Position numbers and translations under genes: made by a program
The notes under the pieces: model-generated
Databases searched by the model: none
What the model was told of the DNA's origin: nothing
Seen by the model: the letters and a program-made list of their open reading frames with translations, nothing else
Assembly: GCF_021155765.1 (NCBI RefSeq)
Contig: NC_060110.1
Span: forward strand, 24,760,001 to 24,824,000
Origin: Diprion similis
Taxonomy: Eukaryota > Arthropoda > Insecta > Hymenoptera > Diprionidae
Length of the DNA stretch: 64,000 bases
Reading direction: 5' to 3'
Shown here: positions 12,361 to 27,400 of the stretch, piece after piece
How the letters are laid out: each line of letters starts with the position of its first letter
Numbering within the stretch: the first letter of the stretch is position 1

Positions 12361-13489
12361 AATTGATATACATAAGTTATAACAAGGTTCAACCCAAAGA
12401 AGACGTATTAGCCGAGGTTTTAGCATTATCATGCACGTATTGCATCTGCTGTAGTTCGTTTTCAAGGATTCCTTTTTGCGTGAAAATGGCACAGTTATAG
12501 GTATATATCAGATATATTTCGTTGGTTCTGCCTAAATATATCTCTTTTAAATGTTTCTTCAGCACACTCGCGTGTTAAAATAAACAAAAACTAAAGAAAC
12601 GCTGTGTTATTTACCCAGCAAAAATTGATTACCAGATTTTTATTGGAACACGAATTCGACACCTTGTACAATTATTTACGACTTATTTACGCGCAGACCT
12701 CATTATTTGCTGACTATATATAAAAACTACGATTTGATAAATCGTAATTCAGTTTATTTCTCTTAACGCGTTCAAAATTTCAGTCATATTATTTCCTATC
12801 TTAAACACAAGTACCTAATCTGCAATCCTTTTCGGACATTAACAATGCCCGAATTAATATTACAGAAAAACTCGTATGATATGCAAAAAAGTATTATACA
12901 TTATAATAAATTCCACAATTGTTCGCGCGTACAAATAAATGACCTGCAACTTCCGTCGAGAATATATTTACAACTTCGAAACCGATAGTCACAGTGTTCA
13001 TACGGTTCACTAAATTATCATTCAATGTATGTCTCGAAAGGAAGGAAGAAAGAAAGAAATTATGAAAAGGTTAAATTAGTTACACTTTTTCGTTCACCCC
13101 AGGTCAGCTATTTGTTTAATTAACTCTTCTATTTCAAAGCGCCTGAAAAAAAAATCCGCCCAGTCCCTGCGGCGAAGAAATAAGTTGAAAAAATGACTAA
13201 AATAGAATCTTTATCATGGAAGAAATGTATGCAATAAATAGCCTGAAGAGGAAGGTAGCCTAGCTAGTCTTATATCGGAGTATGTTAGTAAGAACGATAG
13301 CGTCATCGGACCAATAACGGACATTACCTCATCAACGCCGTAAGCAGAGGCTCGCGCACATAATACACGTATAATGTCACGGCTAGGTATGCATGTGCAC
13401 GTACGTGTGTCAAGAGACTATATGTAGGTATAATATGCAGAGAGTGAAGTGACGTATGTGTGCAGTTGTTACTACGAATCGACGAGGTT

Positions 13490-13700
13490 GAAGTTAGTAA
13501 CGTTATCGTAACGAAACATATTCGAGAAAATGTCACTATTTTCTGGTTTTTCTAAAATGATTTTTAAGGAACTGAGAATTCGAAATTCGAGTGTGTTTTG
13601 TTTTATTACGGTTGACTGAATTGCATTGTCAGACAATTCCAAAATGGCGAAATAACGGTTTTTCCTATGCATGAATCGTTTCGATAACGTTCCTAACGTC
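13490..13700. mobile_element. MITE-like element, copy 1 (terminal inverted repeats)
   Basis: The stretch begins GAAGTTAGTAACGTTATCG and ends with the inverted form CGATAACGTTCCTAACGTC. The body of about 210 bp has no coding capacity. It matches a second stretch at 17326-17521 in both termini and in internal blocks, for example the CCTA..CATG.ATCGTT block before the right end and a TTTTAAGGA..T / TTTGAAGGACT block. Target-site duplications are not clear. Confidence 0.68.
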
Positions 13701-14426
13701 AATATGATTCGAATCCTCCGTCGGTACGTTTAACACGTCGAGGTGACGTAACGCGAGAAGATTTGCGAGTGATTCGAGTACTGATAGGGAAATTAAAATA
13801 TACGGCCCGTTTCAGATGGATTATTTTCAGTGGAGTTGAGGTTTGTCGGTTAATTCTGACACAGGTGTAAAAACTTACGGTCAGCAGTTATTCAACGACA
13901 ATGCAGACAGAGTGACGCAACGATTGCAGCTGATGATAATTGATTTCAAGAATTTCGGTATTCCTAAAGATAAGTGAAAGCTGCAGCTATATTCTGAAGG
14001 AAATCTCATCTATCACTTCTTTCGATCAGAGACCATTGTAGGCTCGATTGATTTACAATAAGACAAAAAAAAAACTTGAGATGATGGTATAAAAAGGATG
14101 AAATAAATATTTAAAATGCAATCGTTTTTTAAATACAGGTCCGAAACAGAGTTGAGCCACTTAGAATCGTTAAAGAGAGATGAAAATAATTGATTATCAA
14201 AATTTTTACGCAGATTATCAAACCTTTTTTTCTAATCTCAAACTCATTGTACTCAAGCATTTACCTTTCAATTACTTTTACGATAAGAAAAAGTGATTGG
14301 GCAGTGAAACTGATAACGTTATGAAAATTAGTAGTTTCTTCAAACTCTTTATTTACTGTGCGAACAAACTTATATTATACGTATAGATAAACGATTTTAT
14401 GCAATAACTGCATTGATCGTTAAGTT

Positions 14427-14440
14427 TATATATATATATA
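14427..14440. repeat. (TA) microsatellite
   Basis: Seven uninterrupted TA dinucleotides in AT-rich non-coding DNA. Confidence 0.85.
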
Positions 14441-16893
14441 GGTCGAAAAAGGAAGCCAGTTAATGTATATTTGTATCCAATGTTGTATCAAAGCTCTGTC
14501 GGGTTTATAAATAACACAGGCCTCAAGTGGCGAGTAGAGTAATTAGATCTTACAACTATAAGGTACGTACGTATCACAAACCGAACGTACAGAAATTAAT
14601 CACTCTACGTTACAGTGTCGCAATATAAATAAATATGTCAACTGACAATGTGCTTTAACGTTATAGAATAAAATTTCACATTTTTCCGCATGTAACGTCT
14701 TGAACTTCTTACGACGGTTCTTATAAAGCTTCCTGACCTGTATCTAACGATTAGGAATTTACTGATAAAACGAGTACAAGATAAATGTGCACGTTTACGG
14801 CGAACGAGCTGCAACTCGTATCCTACCTACGTCATGTAGTATATGGAGGTAGTCCACGTCAAGTTGAATGGGTGATACTCACCCTCACCCTCTTGGATTT
14901 ACCTACCGATTTATTGTGGTACTTTACTAGCTGTAGGAAATTTTTGTGAATTATTATAGATTTTTTCAACCTTCGTTTCGAAGCTATCGGATTTTGACTT
15001 TTTGGCACTTACAGGATTGTACGGTAAAAATGTATACTACAAAAGTGATTGCCTCCTACCTTACCCTTCTGAATAAATAAATTATACGAAATCGAAATAG
15101 TAAATTCATAGAATTCATACAATTTGTTTATTTCTGCGTCAAATGAAAACGTAATTCGAGTGTTGTTGTTCAGAATTGTGTGTAGAATGAGTATTTTGCA
15201 CGTTTGAGATAATTATGAAATTATCTGAATAATTTGTTGAAATTCTTGAATTTCCCGCTTTACTGAAATTATGTTTAACTCTTTGCGTATCATTAATTCA
15301 CGATCACTTGCATTGCTTCCAATCTTGCTGTTCCCTGAATGCATTGTTCTGTTCTTGCTCATCTTTTTTTTTTTATTATTTATTTTTACTATTTATTATT
15401 ATTTGTTTAAGTTTTATTTCTGAGATTGGAATAGCTTCAATCGTTTTACATTACTATCAAGTTAAAGAGATATTTTATTGTCTGACCGCAAAGGAAGTAC
15501 GGTCAGATAATAAACTCGGTGACAAGATCGGCTATAATAAGCGTTGATAAAATTTTCCTCGTACGAAGCGTTCACATTTCGTATTGACGTGGTGGTGAGT
15601 GAACAATGCAGTATTTATACATTCTCCGCTTGTCAGGGAAACCTTTCGCCCGTTGCAATCAGTGCAAATGTGTGATACGCTATAAACATAATAATGCTGA
15701 TGCTAACTATTCAAGTTTGCTAAATTATATGTATATCATACCGATCGTAAAATTTTTCAAGTTTTACCCCGTATCGTAGGTGACACATCTATACTTGATC
15801 AATTGTCAAAAACTGCGTAACGCAGGTGCAGCCGTTACATAAAAACTACTGATTTTACCTGCCGCGAGACTCACAACATTGAATTCTCTGCGTGACCGGA
15901 AACGTCAATAATTGAATAAGTCTCTTGGAACAAGTGTGAGTGAATTCCGTATGCGTGATTTTCTGTTTGCGTATATGCTCGCGTTTTTCCTTTTTTTCTG
16001 TTCAGGGTTCGTCATTTATACGCAAATCTGAAATAAAGCATCGAGAAGGCGCTGTTTTGTACTTATTTCCGACATATTCTGCACGACTTTATTTTTTTTG
16101 CCACAAGAATATTTTCGGCAAAATAAATTGGAGGGTTTTAAGTAAGGTCATCGATTAATCTAAAAGTGAAAAACTATATAGTTTCAGAAAAAAGTTCCCC
16201 AGAGTATTACAATGTCACTTGTACTACGTACACGCTATCGAGTTGGGGAAGTTTTACTCGTCGAGACGAAGTCGAGAGCATATACAATAGGTGCATATAC
16301 CTATACTCGCAGGGGTTGTTTGGTCGATACAACAGAAAACAGCGTCGACGCCGCGACGTCACGACGCCACTTAAATGCGTCTGGGATAAAAATGTCGGTA
16401 CGTTCCAACGAGTGCAAATATAATCAGAAGAGGTAATGTCCATAGGGTGGTGGGTTGAAACGATGTGCACAGTTTTATCCACAACGAAACATGTAATGAT
16501 TAGTTCAAAATTTCATAATCTAGCCAGTAATCGAGTAAACTTTTTCTCAGATAATATATAAGATTCGGAGGATTCGGATAATCGTCATTCGTACAACTCA
16601 TTTTTTACTATGGATCATAGTTGTTCTTTAAAGCGAATGTAAAATGTGTGGTTTTCGGTACAAACAATAAATTTGAAACATGACTGAATTTCTTTAAAAT
16701 CGGAAAAAATGATTAAAGGTATTTAGGATAATTTCTTGCTTCATCCCCTCAGATATGAACCTGCCAGTGAGTCATTTTTGATCCGATCTCTGATACGTAT
16801 CGATCAATGATTCTCGTTATCGACGACTCGTCGTGTCTCGCATGTATTTATATGAGTAGTATATTACTATAAGCAAATGTAAAAGACAATGCT

Positions 16894-16894
<1 letters not shown>

Positions 16895-16924
<30 letters not shown>

Positions 16925-16925
16925 T
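16895..16925. repeat. (ATA) trinucleotide microsatellite
   Basis: About ten perfect ATA/TAA units followed by an AT-rich tail. It is non-coding. Confidence 0.9.
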
Positions 16926-17325
16926 ATAGATATATAAGTTTATGTTCCAGAAATCTAATCGGCGATCCAATCAATCGAGCGTACCTCACGTTGTAAGCTA
17001 CACATATTTAATTACATGTATAAGCCCATGGCGTATACAGTGACGCGAAAAAATATTGCAAGTTTTTTCTGCAGGAAAGTTTCATCGTTAGACCGAACTG
17101 GGAACCGACGTGTAATTGTGACGAAAAATTGAAACATTAGTCTCACTTTCCGTTTGTCACCTAATTAATTTCTCGTACCTTACCGGACTGGACTACATAT
17201 CACGTCCACTGATAAGTAATTCGTATTATAGAACTCTAATGTGATACGAAAGAGATGAAAAAAGGGTGATTTAAATTCTGATTTAATGTACACGAGGTAC
17301 ATTTAAAGCTTCGAATTTATGAAGC

Positions 17326-17521
17326 CGAAATTATAACGTTAACGTAACGGAATATCAGGTCAAATATCATTTTTGTTTTAGAATGGTTTTGAAGGACTTG
17401 GCTTTTCAAAATAAGAGTATGTTTCATTCGTCACGATTTACTAAATTTCGGACACTGCTAAAGGTGCGAAGTAACGATTTTTCCTAAACATGCATCGTTA
17501 CAGTATAACATTACTAACTTC
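17326..17521. mobile_element. MITE-like element, copy 2
   Basis: Same orientation as the copy at 13490-13700. The left end reads GAAATTATAACGTTAACG and the right end AACATTACTAACTTC, the inverse complement of the left end of copy 1. Internal sequence is clearly related but diverged, with roughly two thirds of positions alike by eye, so the insertion is old. It is non-coding and non-autonomous. Confidence 0.65.
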
Positions 17522-19188
17522 ATCCTCATTCCAATACCACAAATTCCTCGCAGCTTCTACTCCCAATCCATACTCTTAATGAAGTATATCCAGTACCTAA
17601 CATTGTTAGGTATATAATACAGGTATACGGCAACTCAATACCTAGTTCGTACCGACATTGTACAGTAATCGGTTTGCATCCCGTTGGCTCATTGCTAGCA
17701 TACACTGCACCTACCTAGATCGGTATACATGATACCTATAACATACCTACTGTGTTCCTTACTTCCCCCCTTCACATCTATACAAGTAGATCCCTGCTTT
17801 AGCTACCGCAATTGGCGATTGCGGTACGTAAAGAATACATACACACGTACATACATCGGTATCGACGATCTTATGCGTGCATGACTGTATGTGATACGAG
17901 CGTGTGGTATAGTACTAGTATAGTACAGAGTAGTAGGTACCGCAGCATGGGTAGCGTACCAAAGTACCAAAGTACGCTAGGAAACGAGCGTAACGTGTGA
18001 CGAAGGGCATCGCGGCACGCCCACCTTCCTGTCGCGTTGCCGTTCAACGATTCGACTTCAACACTCAATCGGCGGCTGCCTACGTCTTGTACGTAACACA
18101 GCCGAAAAAGTTTTGAGGAATTTTTGCAAGAGATTAATACGAAGCGAGATATGAAGTAACGAAAATGGAAGAAACTGTATTGGCAACGTTTTTGATGTCT
18201 GTAATTCCAAACGCACCAGCCAATGAAAATACGATGAATATGTAGAGACGTGAAGCATCTAAATCGAAGATTTTTTTTACTACCATTTCAGGGATTATAA
18301 TTTTAAAGAACAATTCCTGAAAGTACTGCAGTTTAAAGATTGTAATGACTGGAGAGTTTGAACAGAGAATAACACTTTTTTCGTTACTTTATAAGTACTC
18401 CGTGGTCAAAGGACCGTCTTCCAAGAGAAGTCGAATATTCGTTTTCTCGACAGCGACGCGTACAAGTTGAGAAGCGTTGAACAACTTTCACCTGTTAACG
18501 TTCTTCGCACCGCCATTTTCACGATCGAACGTTAGAGAATGCATTCTAAACATTTCTACGTGCGTGAATCCGTCAAAGGAAAAACATGGACGTATAGGTA
18601 TATCTGTGTACATACATGCCCGTTATTATTACACTTATGTATACACACGACCGTAAAAGCGGAGTCTCACCGCGCAAGCCTCACCTTCCGCTTAGATTAT
18701 AATGGACTTAAGGTTTGATTCACATATATATTCACATGTGTTTACGTATATTTAGGTTCGAAACACGTGCTACTACTATACTACTACGTGTAGATACCTT
18801 GATGTAGATCATCTTGAATCAATAAAAATATACTTATCAATATAAGACGATATTGGTCTGAATTCGAGATCGATAATGACGACGAAACAGGTCAAATTGC
18901 ACTTATCGATTAACCAGGCAATGTATACTCCAATATTCCGCATTCATTTTCGATTCCATTCAATCAAAAACCATATTAAAAACGAAATGGAAACTAAATG
19001 CTTCAGGTGTGTCAGTTTGGCGGCAAGTAGGGTGTAGCCTATTAACGAGGGTAAAATTCGTCACAGCATAGCTGCACACTTGATAGGCTTCACCTTATCA
19101 CTCCCGTTATCCCCAAGATTTCGAAACTCTTGTGACAGTGGTGTTATAGCAGAAGCCGATTAGGCGCTAGAAAACAGTCCGTCTCTAC

Positions 19189-19208
19189 GTGTGTGTGTGT
19201 ATGTGTGT
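19189..19208. repeat. (GT) microsatellite
   Basis: GT dinucleotide run with a single interruption (an A near the middle), in non-coding DNA. Confidence 0.85.
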
Positions 19209-22200
19209 TTGTTATACCCACACACATCCCCTTTCGCCGTATTCTTTTGTATTGATAGACCGTGGCAAGATATTTCTTTAGAAAAAGATTCGAAGTACAA
19301 AACTCCTGATTTAATATTCATACTCTTGTTAGCGGTTATAGAATCGTTGGAAGAAATGGATGGCACTGATTTGTCTAGCACGTTTCGTTATCAAAGGTAA
19401 CCAACATACGTCTCCTAATTTGTTATTAACAGTTGAAGGTGTAAAGAGATGTGCAGAAAAATTCGAAAGCGCGTAAACGTATTTTTCGCTTGTAAAATGT
19501 GTATCGAGTGAAGAATAGGTAAAATAAAATCCCGCATTTGGCATAGCGTTATATTATAAGACATCAAACTCCGCAAGAGCTTGCGAGATACAGTTATACT
19601 TATAATTTGACGCTTCAAACTACCGAACAAGGTTAATTCAGCGTCGTTGTTAAATATTAATTGAACGGAATGAGGCAACTACGAATACTCTGCTCTGGAC
19701 TCCACCTTTTCCTTATATCAGTCATGTATGTACCTTTAACCTATATGCAGAGATTCCCTCTTGAATGGTAAAATTACCAGTGAATTGACAGTGCTTTACT
19801 CTGGCATTATACGTTGAGATTTATATATACACGCCAGGGATGAATCACTGACTCCCATCAATACCAATCGGTTTATTGATCAGGGAAACGAAGAAAGAAA
19901 TGACTATGACCGTTATGTTTCTATTCTATACTTTTCTCTTCTTGCACTCGCTTAAAGTAATATGCAATTGGGACGTGAAATTGGTATAATAATAATAATA
20001 GTAAAAGATGTATGTGTTGTGTGTGTATATATAAGCCTCTTGCAATTGGTTAATTGCGAGTCAAGGTTTATAGAATCTACATATATCCAAAGATAAACTG
20101 CCGCTTGTATGATGTAATACGCAGAATCAATTTTCAGTAATATTTATGGAATGTCCATAAATTATACACTTTCCTTTGAAATGCGTACATATAACTAACA
20201 ATAAGGTAGAGATTACAACTTTGGAACCATAAAACATGTACGGTCTAAACATCGGGAGCATTTTCGGAGATTTCAACGACGCTCTTGAAAACATACGCAA
20301 ACTGTTCCTTTTTCGACTAAAGTTCATACAATAGAATTACACGCGATGTGTGAAGTCGATATAAAACTATATGCATATGAATAGCAAATTCACAGTATAG
20401 TTTTTTGCATGAACGATAATAACGAGACCGATAATAATGAAAAACCCAAAAATCCGCAAAATCGTGCGTACCTAATTAAATTTTAAGTAGACCGCCGCTG
20501 AATAGTGTCAACAAAGGTAGTCAAACGTACGGTACATACGTTCAAATATCGAACGAAGGAGCGCGTCTGCATGAATGAATAGCGAACATATTTGAACCGG
20601 TTCTTGAAGTTACTTTTAAGCGTTGCAGATTTTTGAAAATCTAACGAAGAGATATCGAAGCGATGAAACTTTCCGTTCAGAATAATTATCGAATCTTTTA
20701 TAGTTAAATGACAAAACTGTAACTGCGGCAGGTTCGGAAGCCGCAGCTCTAACGTACTATAATGCCCCGGTGCACTCCTCGTCATATGTCAAATAATTAA
20801 AGGGATATGTGAAAAAAATATAGACTCACCAGAGAAATTCGGATGATATTAGTGTGGAAGATTCCCTGAGTTATAACTTATACAGCTATAACGCCAGGAT
20901 ATCGTAGGGCGGTACACTGAGAAATCGGTGAAAAAACTCCTTTTTCCACGACTGTGGGCTGGGCACGTAAACAACTCACAACTTCTACAATACAACACGA
21001 TAGCTACGAAACAGGTTTGTTGAATAGGGACGCATCGGGCCGCAGAACGTAGTGGAGTACGTATACGAGCTATTTTGAAATAGTCCCTCCGTGTTTGACA
21101 GACTGTTTTTTTCACCGGTTATTAGAGGAGTTTATCGATCAGCTCAGTTTGATTGCGTCATATAATTGAAATATCGAAAATTAGGGAACTTTTAATCGTC
21201 AGACACATCGTGCGTTAAATAATTTCTTGAATAACTGTATGTACGTCACGGGCACAGGGCTCTAGTAATCCTACGCACTGCCAGCCAAGATGGCTGATGT
21301 CAATAAAGACAGAGAGAAAAATTCCTCAACTTATGACGCACCCAGCGTACACGCCCGTTTCATCCAAAATTTCCTCGCCAGGTAGCGCGCCTCTGCAGTC
21401 CCTGTCGGACGCAATTGTTGAAACAGAGACGATACCATTAAGACGATACTTTCGGGTGGCCTGCCTATTTTATCCACTGAAGGCAACGTCGATTTGACAC
21501 AAAGTCGATCGGTAAGATAGGGGCTAAGGAATTTTTCGCGGAATATTTAAATTTCTCTCGATACGGAAAATATTCAAATCAAAGTCACAATGCTGTAACA
21601 TTTGCCAAATGTATTTATTGGATTGCTTAACTCGATGAGTGATAGACTCTGTAAAGAATTAAGTTTGTGACCACATCTATAATGGAAATTTATTTTACGA
21701 CAAATTTCCAGCAGCACTAAAATATGTCGGTACTCTGAGCATGGACTTAAGGTAATTGTTGGACTAAGTTGATTGTTGTCACAGACATTCAATCGGGAAG
21801 AAAATTTATCCGTTCTCTAAATCTCTTGTGTGTTTTCATTCCAGTATTGGTGTGAATGAGAGATTGGCGTGCGGGTCCTCCACTTTGAAATCTCAATAGC
21901 ATTGCATGGATTTACCAAAATTGAACGAACCGACTACACGATTATGTTTGTAATATACGAGTCGTGATTCGTAATAAAAAGTTGAAATCCTGTAAATTAT
22001 ACTCTCTGAATTGTATTTTTCAACCCATTGAAAATGGATTTTATTAGGAACCCATCATGGTTTACAATTGCACAGGCGCATGGACATACATGGATACAAC
22101 ATAGGTGAGTATCGTCTGGTCGGGAATAAGAGCCGCCGCACCCTCGGCGCACCCTGTGACGTCACGTGCCTGCCATTTATTGATCCATTACGAAATTACA

Positions 22201-24468
22201 GTGGGCATTTCATCCGAATTATTAACCAAAGATGTCGAATTTGATCCGAAACTTCTGTACATCTGTACTTACTATATTCAAGAGAACAAAGGAACGACCG
22301 CGTACATTGTGTTCAACAGTTTGCAATTTCAATTGGAGCTTTCAGGGACATGCTTGGGCGATTTGCAATCAGTGCTAAGCGGTCGTTTGCCTTCTATTGC
22401 ATGCATAACTATAACTAAGTTTGATCTTTTTTTTGTCCCTGGATAAATTGTGATTATTTTACAAAAAACTATTTTCATAATTCTATACGTATTTTCACTC
22501 ATTTATATTACGACTTATTTCATATACCCCAAGCGATGAGTATAAACCTATGTAAATGATTGTTCTCGCTTCCATTCCGAAGTAATGTAGTACGAAATTG
22601 TACAATTGCCCAATTGGCGAAATCAGATATAGATAAGTATATTTTTCGTGCAGAATGGCTCTGCTGTTTCTCGAGTTAGATGTTAGATGGTCTGCTATGA
22701 ATATTCGTGATATATCTTATGCGTGATATGCAAGCATATGAATCACATGCAAAATGTATGATCACGGGGTGTCCCAAAAAATACTATTCGTGTTGCACCA
22801 CTCTCTCACAAAAACAAGTTCTTCAAGCAGTTCATTGTAACAACAAGATACAGCGTTGAATAAGACTACAGAGCTGTTTTTTGGTCGACTGGATTACATC
22901 GTGTAGTATCAATGAAAAAGGACAGCTCGTTTTACAGTTTGGCTCGATCAGTTACAATATCGTTTACTACCGCAACGATTTGGCATGAAACATGATCCGC
23001 AGCGATTATTTCACTTTCCAACCGTTCTAGGAACTCTGAAATTGTTTTAATCTGGAGTTGGACAAGATTTGCAGACAGCGTTCGAAAAGAAAAGAAAATT
23101 ATGCATTCGCATTAATTCGATACTCCTATTGCCAAACCAATTTATGTATGTGGTTTATGTGAATAAGAATGTTTCCAGAATATGAATACATAATTGCGAA
23201 CGACAGAATATGAATGAAAAGATACCGAAAACTCATATTTACCTTTCAAATATTACGACGTTATTATAGACGTCTGACATTTTTAAATTTTAATTCGCAA
23301 TCGAAGCACTAGAATTTCATCTTGTAGAATACAAAGCCTGTCGTAAAAAATGCATAACCTGGTCATTAAAGGTCGAGATAGCTTGAAAATTAGGCGGTAC
23401 TGAAATTGAAAGCAAATTTCCAGCTGTTATCACAACAGCCCCACGATTCTTGCAATTAGGTAATTAGAATGGGGAGCACACCCCTGCTGACTCTCGACAA
23501 TGTGACAACTGCTAATTATACTCGACATACAGAACGCCCTTCCACACGTATAAACTGCATATACATATTATTCTAAAAATCAATGCCGATGCAGTCGACT
23601 TGATATAATATATTATAGTTTATTGGTATCCGAATGTTATGCGAATCTACGCAACATGCTTTATACGATAAAATCTCTTCTTATCTCCAACAGTATATAA
23701 TTGTGTAACAAGGAGGCAAACTGGCGTTTTTTGGGCCAAGTATAAATTTGCAATATGAGTCTTAGCTAGGTGAGCTGATTTTTTTACATAACATAAGTAT
23801 GTTACACGTTTTTCCACAAACCATGAAATTGAGGTCAAGTTCACGTAATATCAAATTTGTTCCCGACAGCCCATGCGCGTAGTACAGGAACGACCACTTT
23901 TTACTCCTAGGACTTAAAAGTGCATGTTCTTTTCCATACTCCGTGCATGCGCACTCGCAGACTCACTCTGCTGTCATAGAAACGGGTACTTTGGGTAGCG
24001 AAAACTCGCATGAAAAACCGTGTAAAACATGCTCGTGTTATATAGATAAATAATTTTTCTTATGCTCGAAAATCAACGTTTTTTGCGCCACACTGTAGAC
24101 AGGAAGATCAGACGTTAGACGGAGGAACGTCCGCAGTCACGGTGCTGCCGCGGTCCGTCGGTTTGCGCCGTTTTGGAGCTGAACTTTGCAATCAGTCTGC
24201 TGGCGAATGACCCGCCGCAACGCAGCGACGTACGACGGGTTGCGTACTGGACGGAACGAAAGGGGGATGATTGGCCTCAGTGGCGTACCAGTCAGCCCCA
24301 AGTCGCGCTTTGAAATGGCTGTGCGTTTTGAAATTTCCTGTTTCGATTGATAAATTCGTTATCTATTTTTAACTCTTCCTTCTTTTCGAACCGTACAAGT
24401 TGTCTTAGTGGCTGATAAGTGCTTGTCTCACGGTTCCTTCGCCCGGAACCCTCACTCATCCGTCCATA

Positions 24469-27400
24469 ATGCCGAGGAAAATAGGATTCACCGTTGTTTA
24501 TGCTACGAGTGAGTAAAAAGTTGCAAGTTCGTGTAATTTGTTTTTATGCTTTTCGAAAATTAAAAAGAAGGTTAAATAAAGCGATTGGCTACAGAGAAAC
24601 CACAAAAATTTTCCATCGTTTCAGATTATAGGTGCTTGTGGATTCGGATTATAGATGGTTGTGTTATTTCTTTTTGGGTTGTCATGAGACGTAAGGATTC
24701 TCGATGCAACCCTTATATCAGCCACAGATTTGGTGACATTGATTTTCCCGCAGTCACGACGTTCTGGAAGCTGCATGAAAGAAGTTGACATATTGTGACA
24801 GGGAGCGTAAAAGAATGAATGTGTAACAAAAAAGCATGCCGTTTTCTCCTTCCACGTGCACCTCTATTCCCACATTAATTCATTATAGCTACGTCAGCTA
24901 CGTGATATAATACGTACACTTACATTATACTCCGCTGTCTTCAAAATCCTTTAAAATCCGTGTTTAAGATAAATTTGAATGAGAATAAAGTAGGTTAAAA
25001 TTGACTATAGTTTTGAATTATGACGACCTGATATAAATGGCCAAGTTTATCGTGTTACACAATTTTGCAGTTATCCATAAGCTACTCTACTGATATATGA
25101 TATTCTCTTTACGCTAAGGATTGAACTTTACATGGTGAAATCGATGTGTTCTAGACTATAGACTTCTGTCGAAATCACGCGACCGCCGTTCAATGGATTT
25201 CAGCATTTGTATGAAATTTCGATGATCTTAAATATTTATCAACGACAATATCGTTTATAGGCCTATGGTTGTCTCACTTTACGATCAACCGGGTATTTTT
25301 TCTCTAGAGTTTTAAAAAAATTCGTGACACAAGATATTAGTGTTACGTCTGTAAGCAGAATTATAGTTGTGCATAATATGTACCGTACATAATATAAAAA
25401 TGTAAAAAGCGAAAAACGTTTTAGCTAAAATAAACATGCATTTCAAAAACCCTGACGCGCCCAAAAAATGTCGAAATCAAAGCATGATTCCTTGCAGGCG
25501 AGGAAGATCGACATTCTTCCTTGGAGCTTAACGTCCATGGACCGACGGTGCGCGGGTGGCAGAGCGGCCGAAGATGTGGATACCCTCAAGAACTCGTGCT
25601 TAGACTTCACGGGTCGACAAAGCTCTCGAGAATACAAGTTTTGGCTCATCAATATCTCATACGTGAGTCCAATTCACACGCTGTGCAAAACAAAGCCACT
25701 GAATTTTCTGCGAATAATTAAGGATCTCTATTTGAGAAATTTGCGAAAGAAAAGTTAAAATAATCGAACGGTACTTAACGCCGAATAAAAGTATAACACA
25801 ATTAGTTGCAATTTCGACCTGAACGAAGTACGTAAGCAGAGAAATGAGGTGAAAAAAACTTTTCTTTCAGCGGAGAAATTGGAGATATGGACATCGCAGG
25901 AGACGAATGGGACAAATTCAACGGACTTTAACTATCTGGGGTACATCACATTGTCTGATAACGCATCGACTCTATACAAGAGCAGGGAGTTGAAGAGTGT
26001 CGCTCTTCCCGAAACTGAAGCTGCTACTTTGAAACTCAAGCTGCACAAGCCGCACAAGAATGCCCACAATGTTCACGAGCAGGTAAACTCGACAAAGTGC
26101 AGAGCGGGGGCGTTGAAATGAAATTTCACTTATTGTTAAATTTACCGCGGACAGTGATCGTCTGAGGCGTAGTCACTGTATACCGACGTACAAATCAGAG
26201 ATTACGAATGACCATGGTTTGTCAGAGTGACTACGCGACGCCTGCAGTTTAATTCTTATTTATTCATTCAGCCGTAGGTATATTATGCGTACTTATATCA
26301 TAGGTATACGTACATCCGTATCTACGCGGTGGTTGTGAAACGGCTATAATTTACATTGCTTTTTACCAATAAAAGCTGTTGTGTTAATTTATTGCAATCT
26401 GAATGCGGAAAGTATAGTAACCTTTTCACCACATGTAATATTACGGTGGTAATATAATTGAGAAAGAAGAGGCAAACATTGTCACGGTTTGAAAAAAGAA
26501 GAAACTTTCTTCCCAAATTCCGTTTTCAGTCTACTTTAATTATACCAATTGTTCGAATAGTCGGATTATAATAAAAATTTGCTAACGATAAGTTGAAGAT
26601 CTTCAAGACCAGTGTGAAATTTGAAATCAGTGTAAAATTAAAAGAAAATTGTAATTCAAATTCCACACATTTCTAATTCATCGATCCACGGTTAAATATG
26701 TCAACTTTTCACATGACAATTCTTCCTGTACTTACTGAATTTTGATCATGTAAGTATTGTGTTCGCAAACACTCTGTGAATCATAGTTCATTGAGGAAGC
26801 ATATAATATATGCCTATGTAGTATAATATATGCGTTTATTCATGTATATGACGTTACAAGTAAACTGTGAGGTATAATAGATGAGCCAAGAGGCTCTATC
26901 ATCTTAGGTCGTTTTAATAATGTTATATTTACATTAATATACCTATCCACCGCGCGGAGATGTAGAGCTAGAATATCATATCATTCATGTTGGTAATGAA
27001 TTAATTGATTTAAAATAATACGTCAAAACTGAGATATCACGAGAAAAGAAAAATTCATATATTTTTTCATGCACAAAACGAAAATAATTTTCAAAATACC
27101 CATGCAGACTATAATCTCTACTCTTTAAGATCTGGATTAATCTATTTTTCAATGAGTTCTATACTAATTGCGAGTCAGCTCTGCATGGAACCTCGTATGT
27201 ACAGGTCTAGGATCGATCGATAAACGTTCAGTGTAATTCAATTTCGAAACTGATTGCTTTCATATTCCCGAATCACACGCCACGCAAATCCTTGAAAGGT
27301 TTAAAACCGTCTGAATTATAATAAATCACTTCGTAACTGGTTACGAATTTTAGTAAAAGCGATTTAAAACACAATCTGAAAAGTGATTCGGCGTATTTTC

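Larger units (their letters stand above)
11874..24468. other. Long gene-poor interval between coracle and CEP104
   Basis: No coding exon with a recognisable family is visible on either strand over about 12.6 kb. The longest open stretches are short, lack splice context and overlap on opposite strands. Coracle has an acceptor just before its start codon exon, so one or more 5' untranslated exons and its promoter must lie upstream, probably in this interval. The CEP104 promoter lies at the right end, where GC rises between about 24,100 and 24,330. Simple repeats and two MITE-like copies are listed separately. Confidence 0.6.

Noticed and set aside
16207..16482. Overlapping open stretches on both strands near 16.2-16.5 kb
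   Set aside because: Neither has splice signals in phase or recognisable content; overlap on opposite strands suggests chance.
22766..22790. GGGGTGTCC motif near 22.77 kb and again near 55.32 kb, resembling Tc1/mariner ends
   Set aside because: No inverted partner or target-site duplication was found for either copy.
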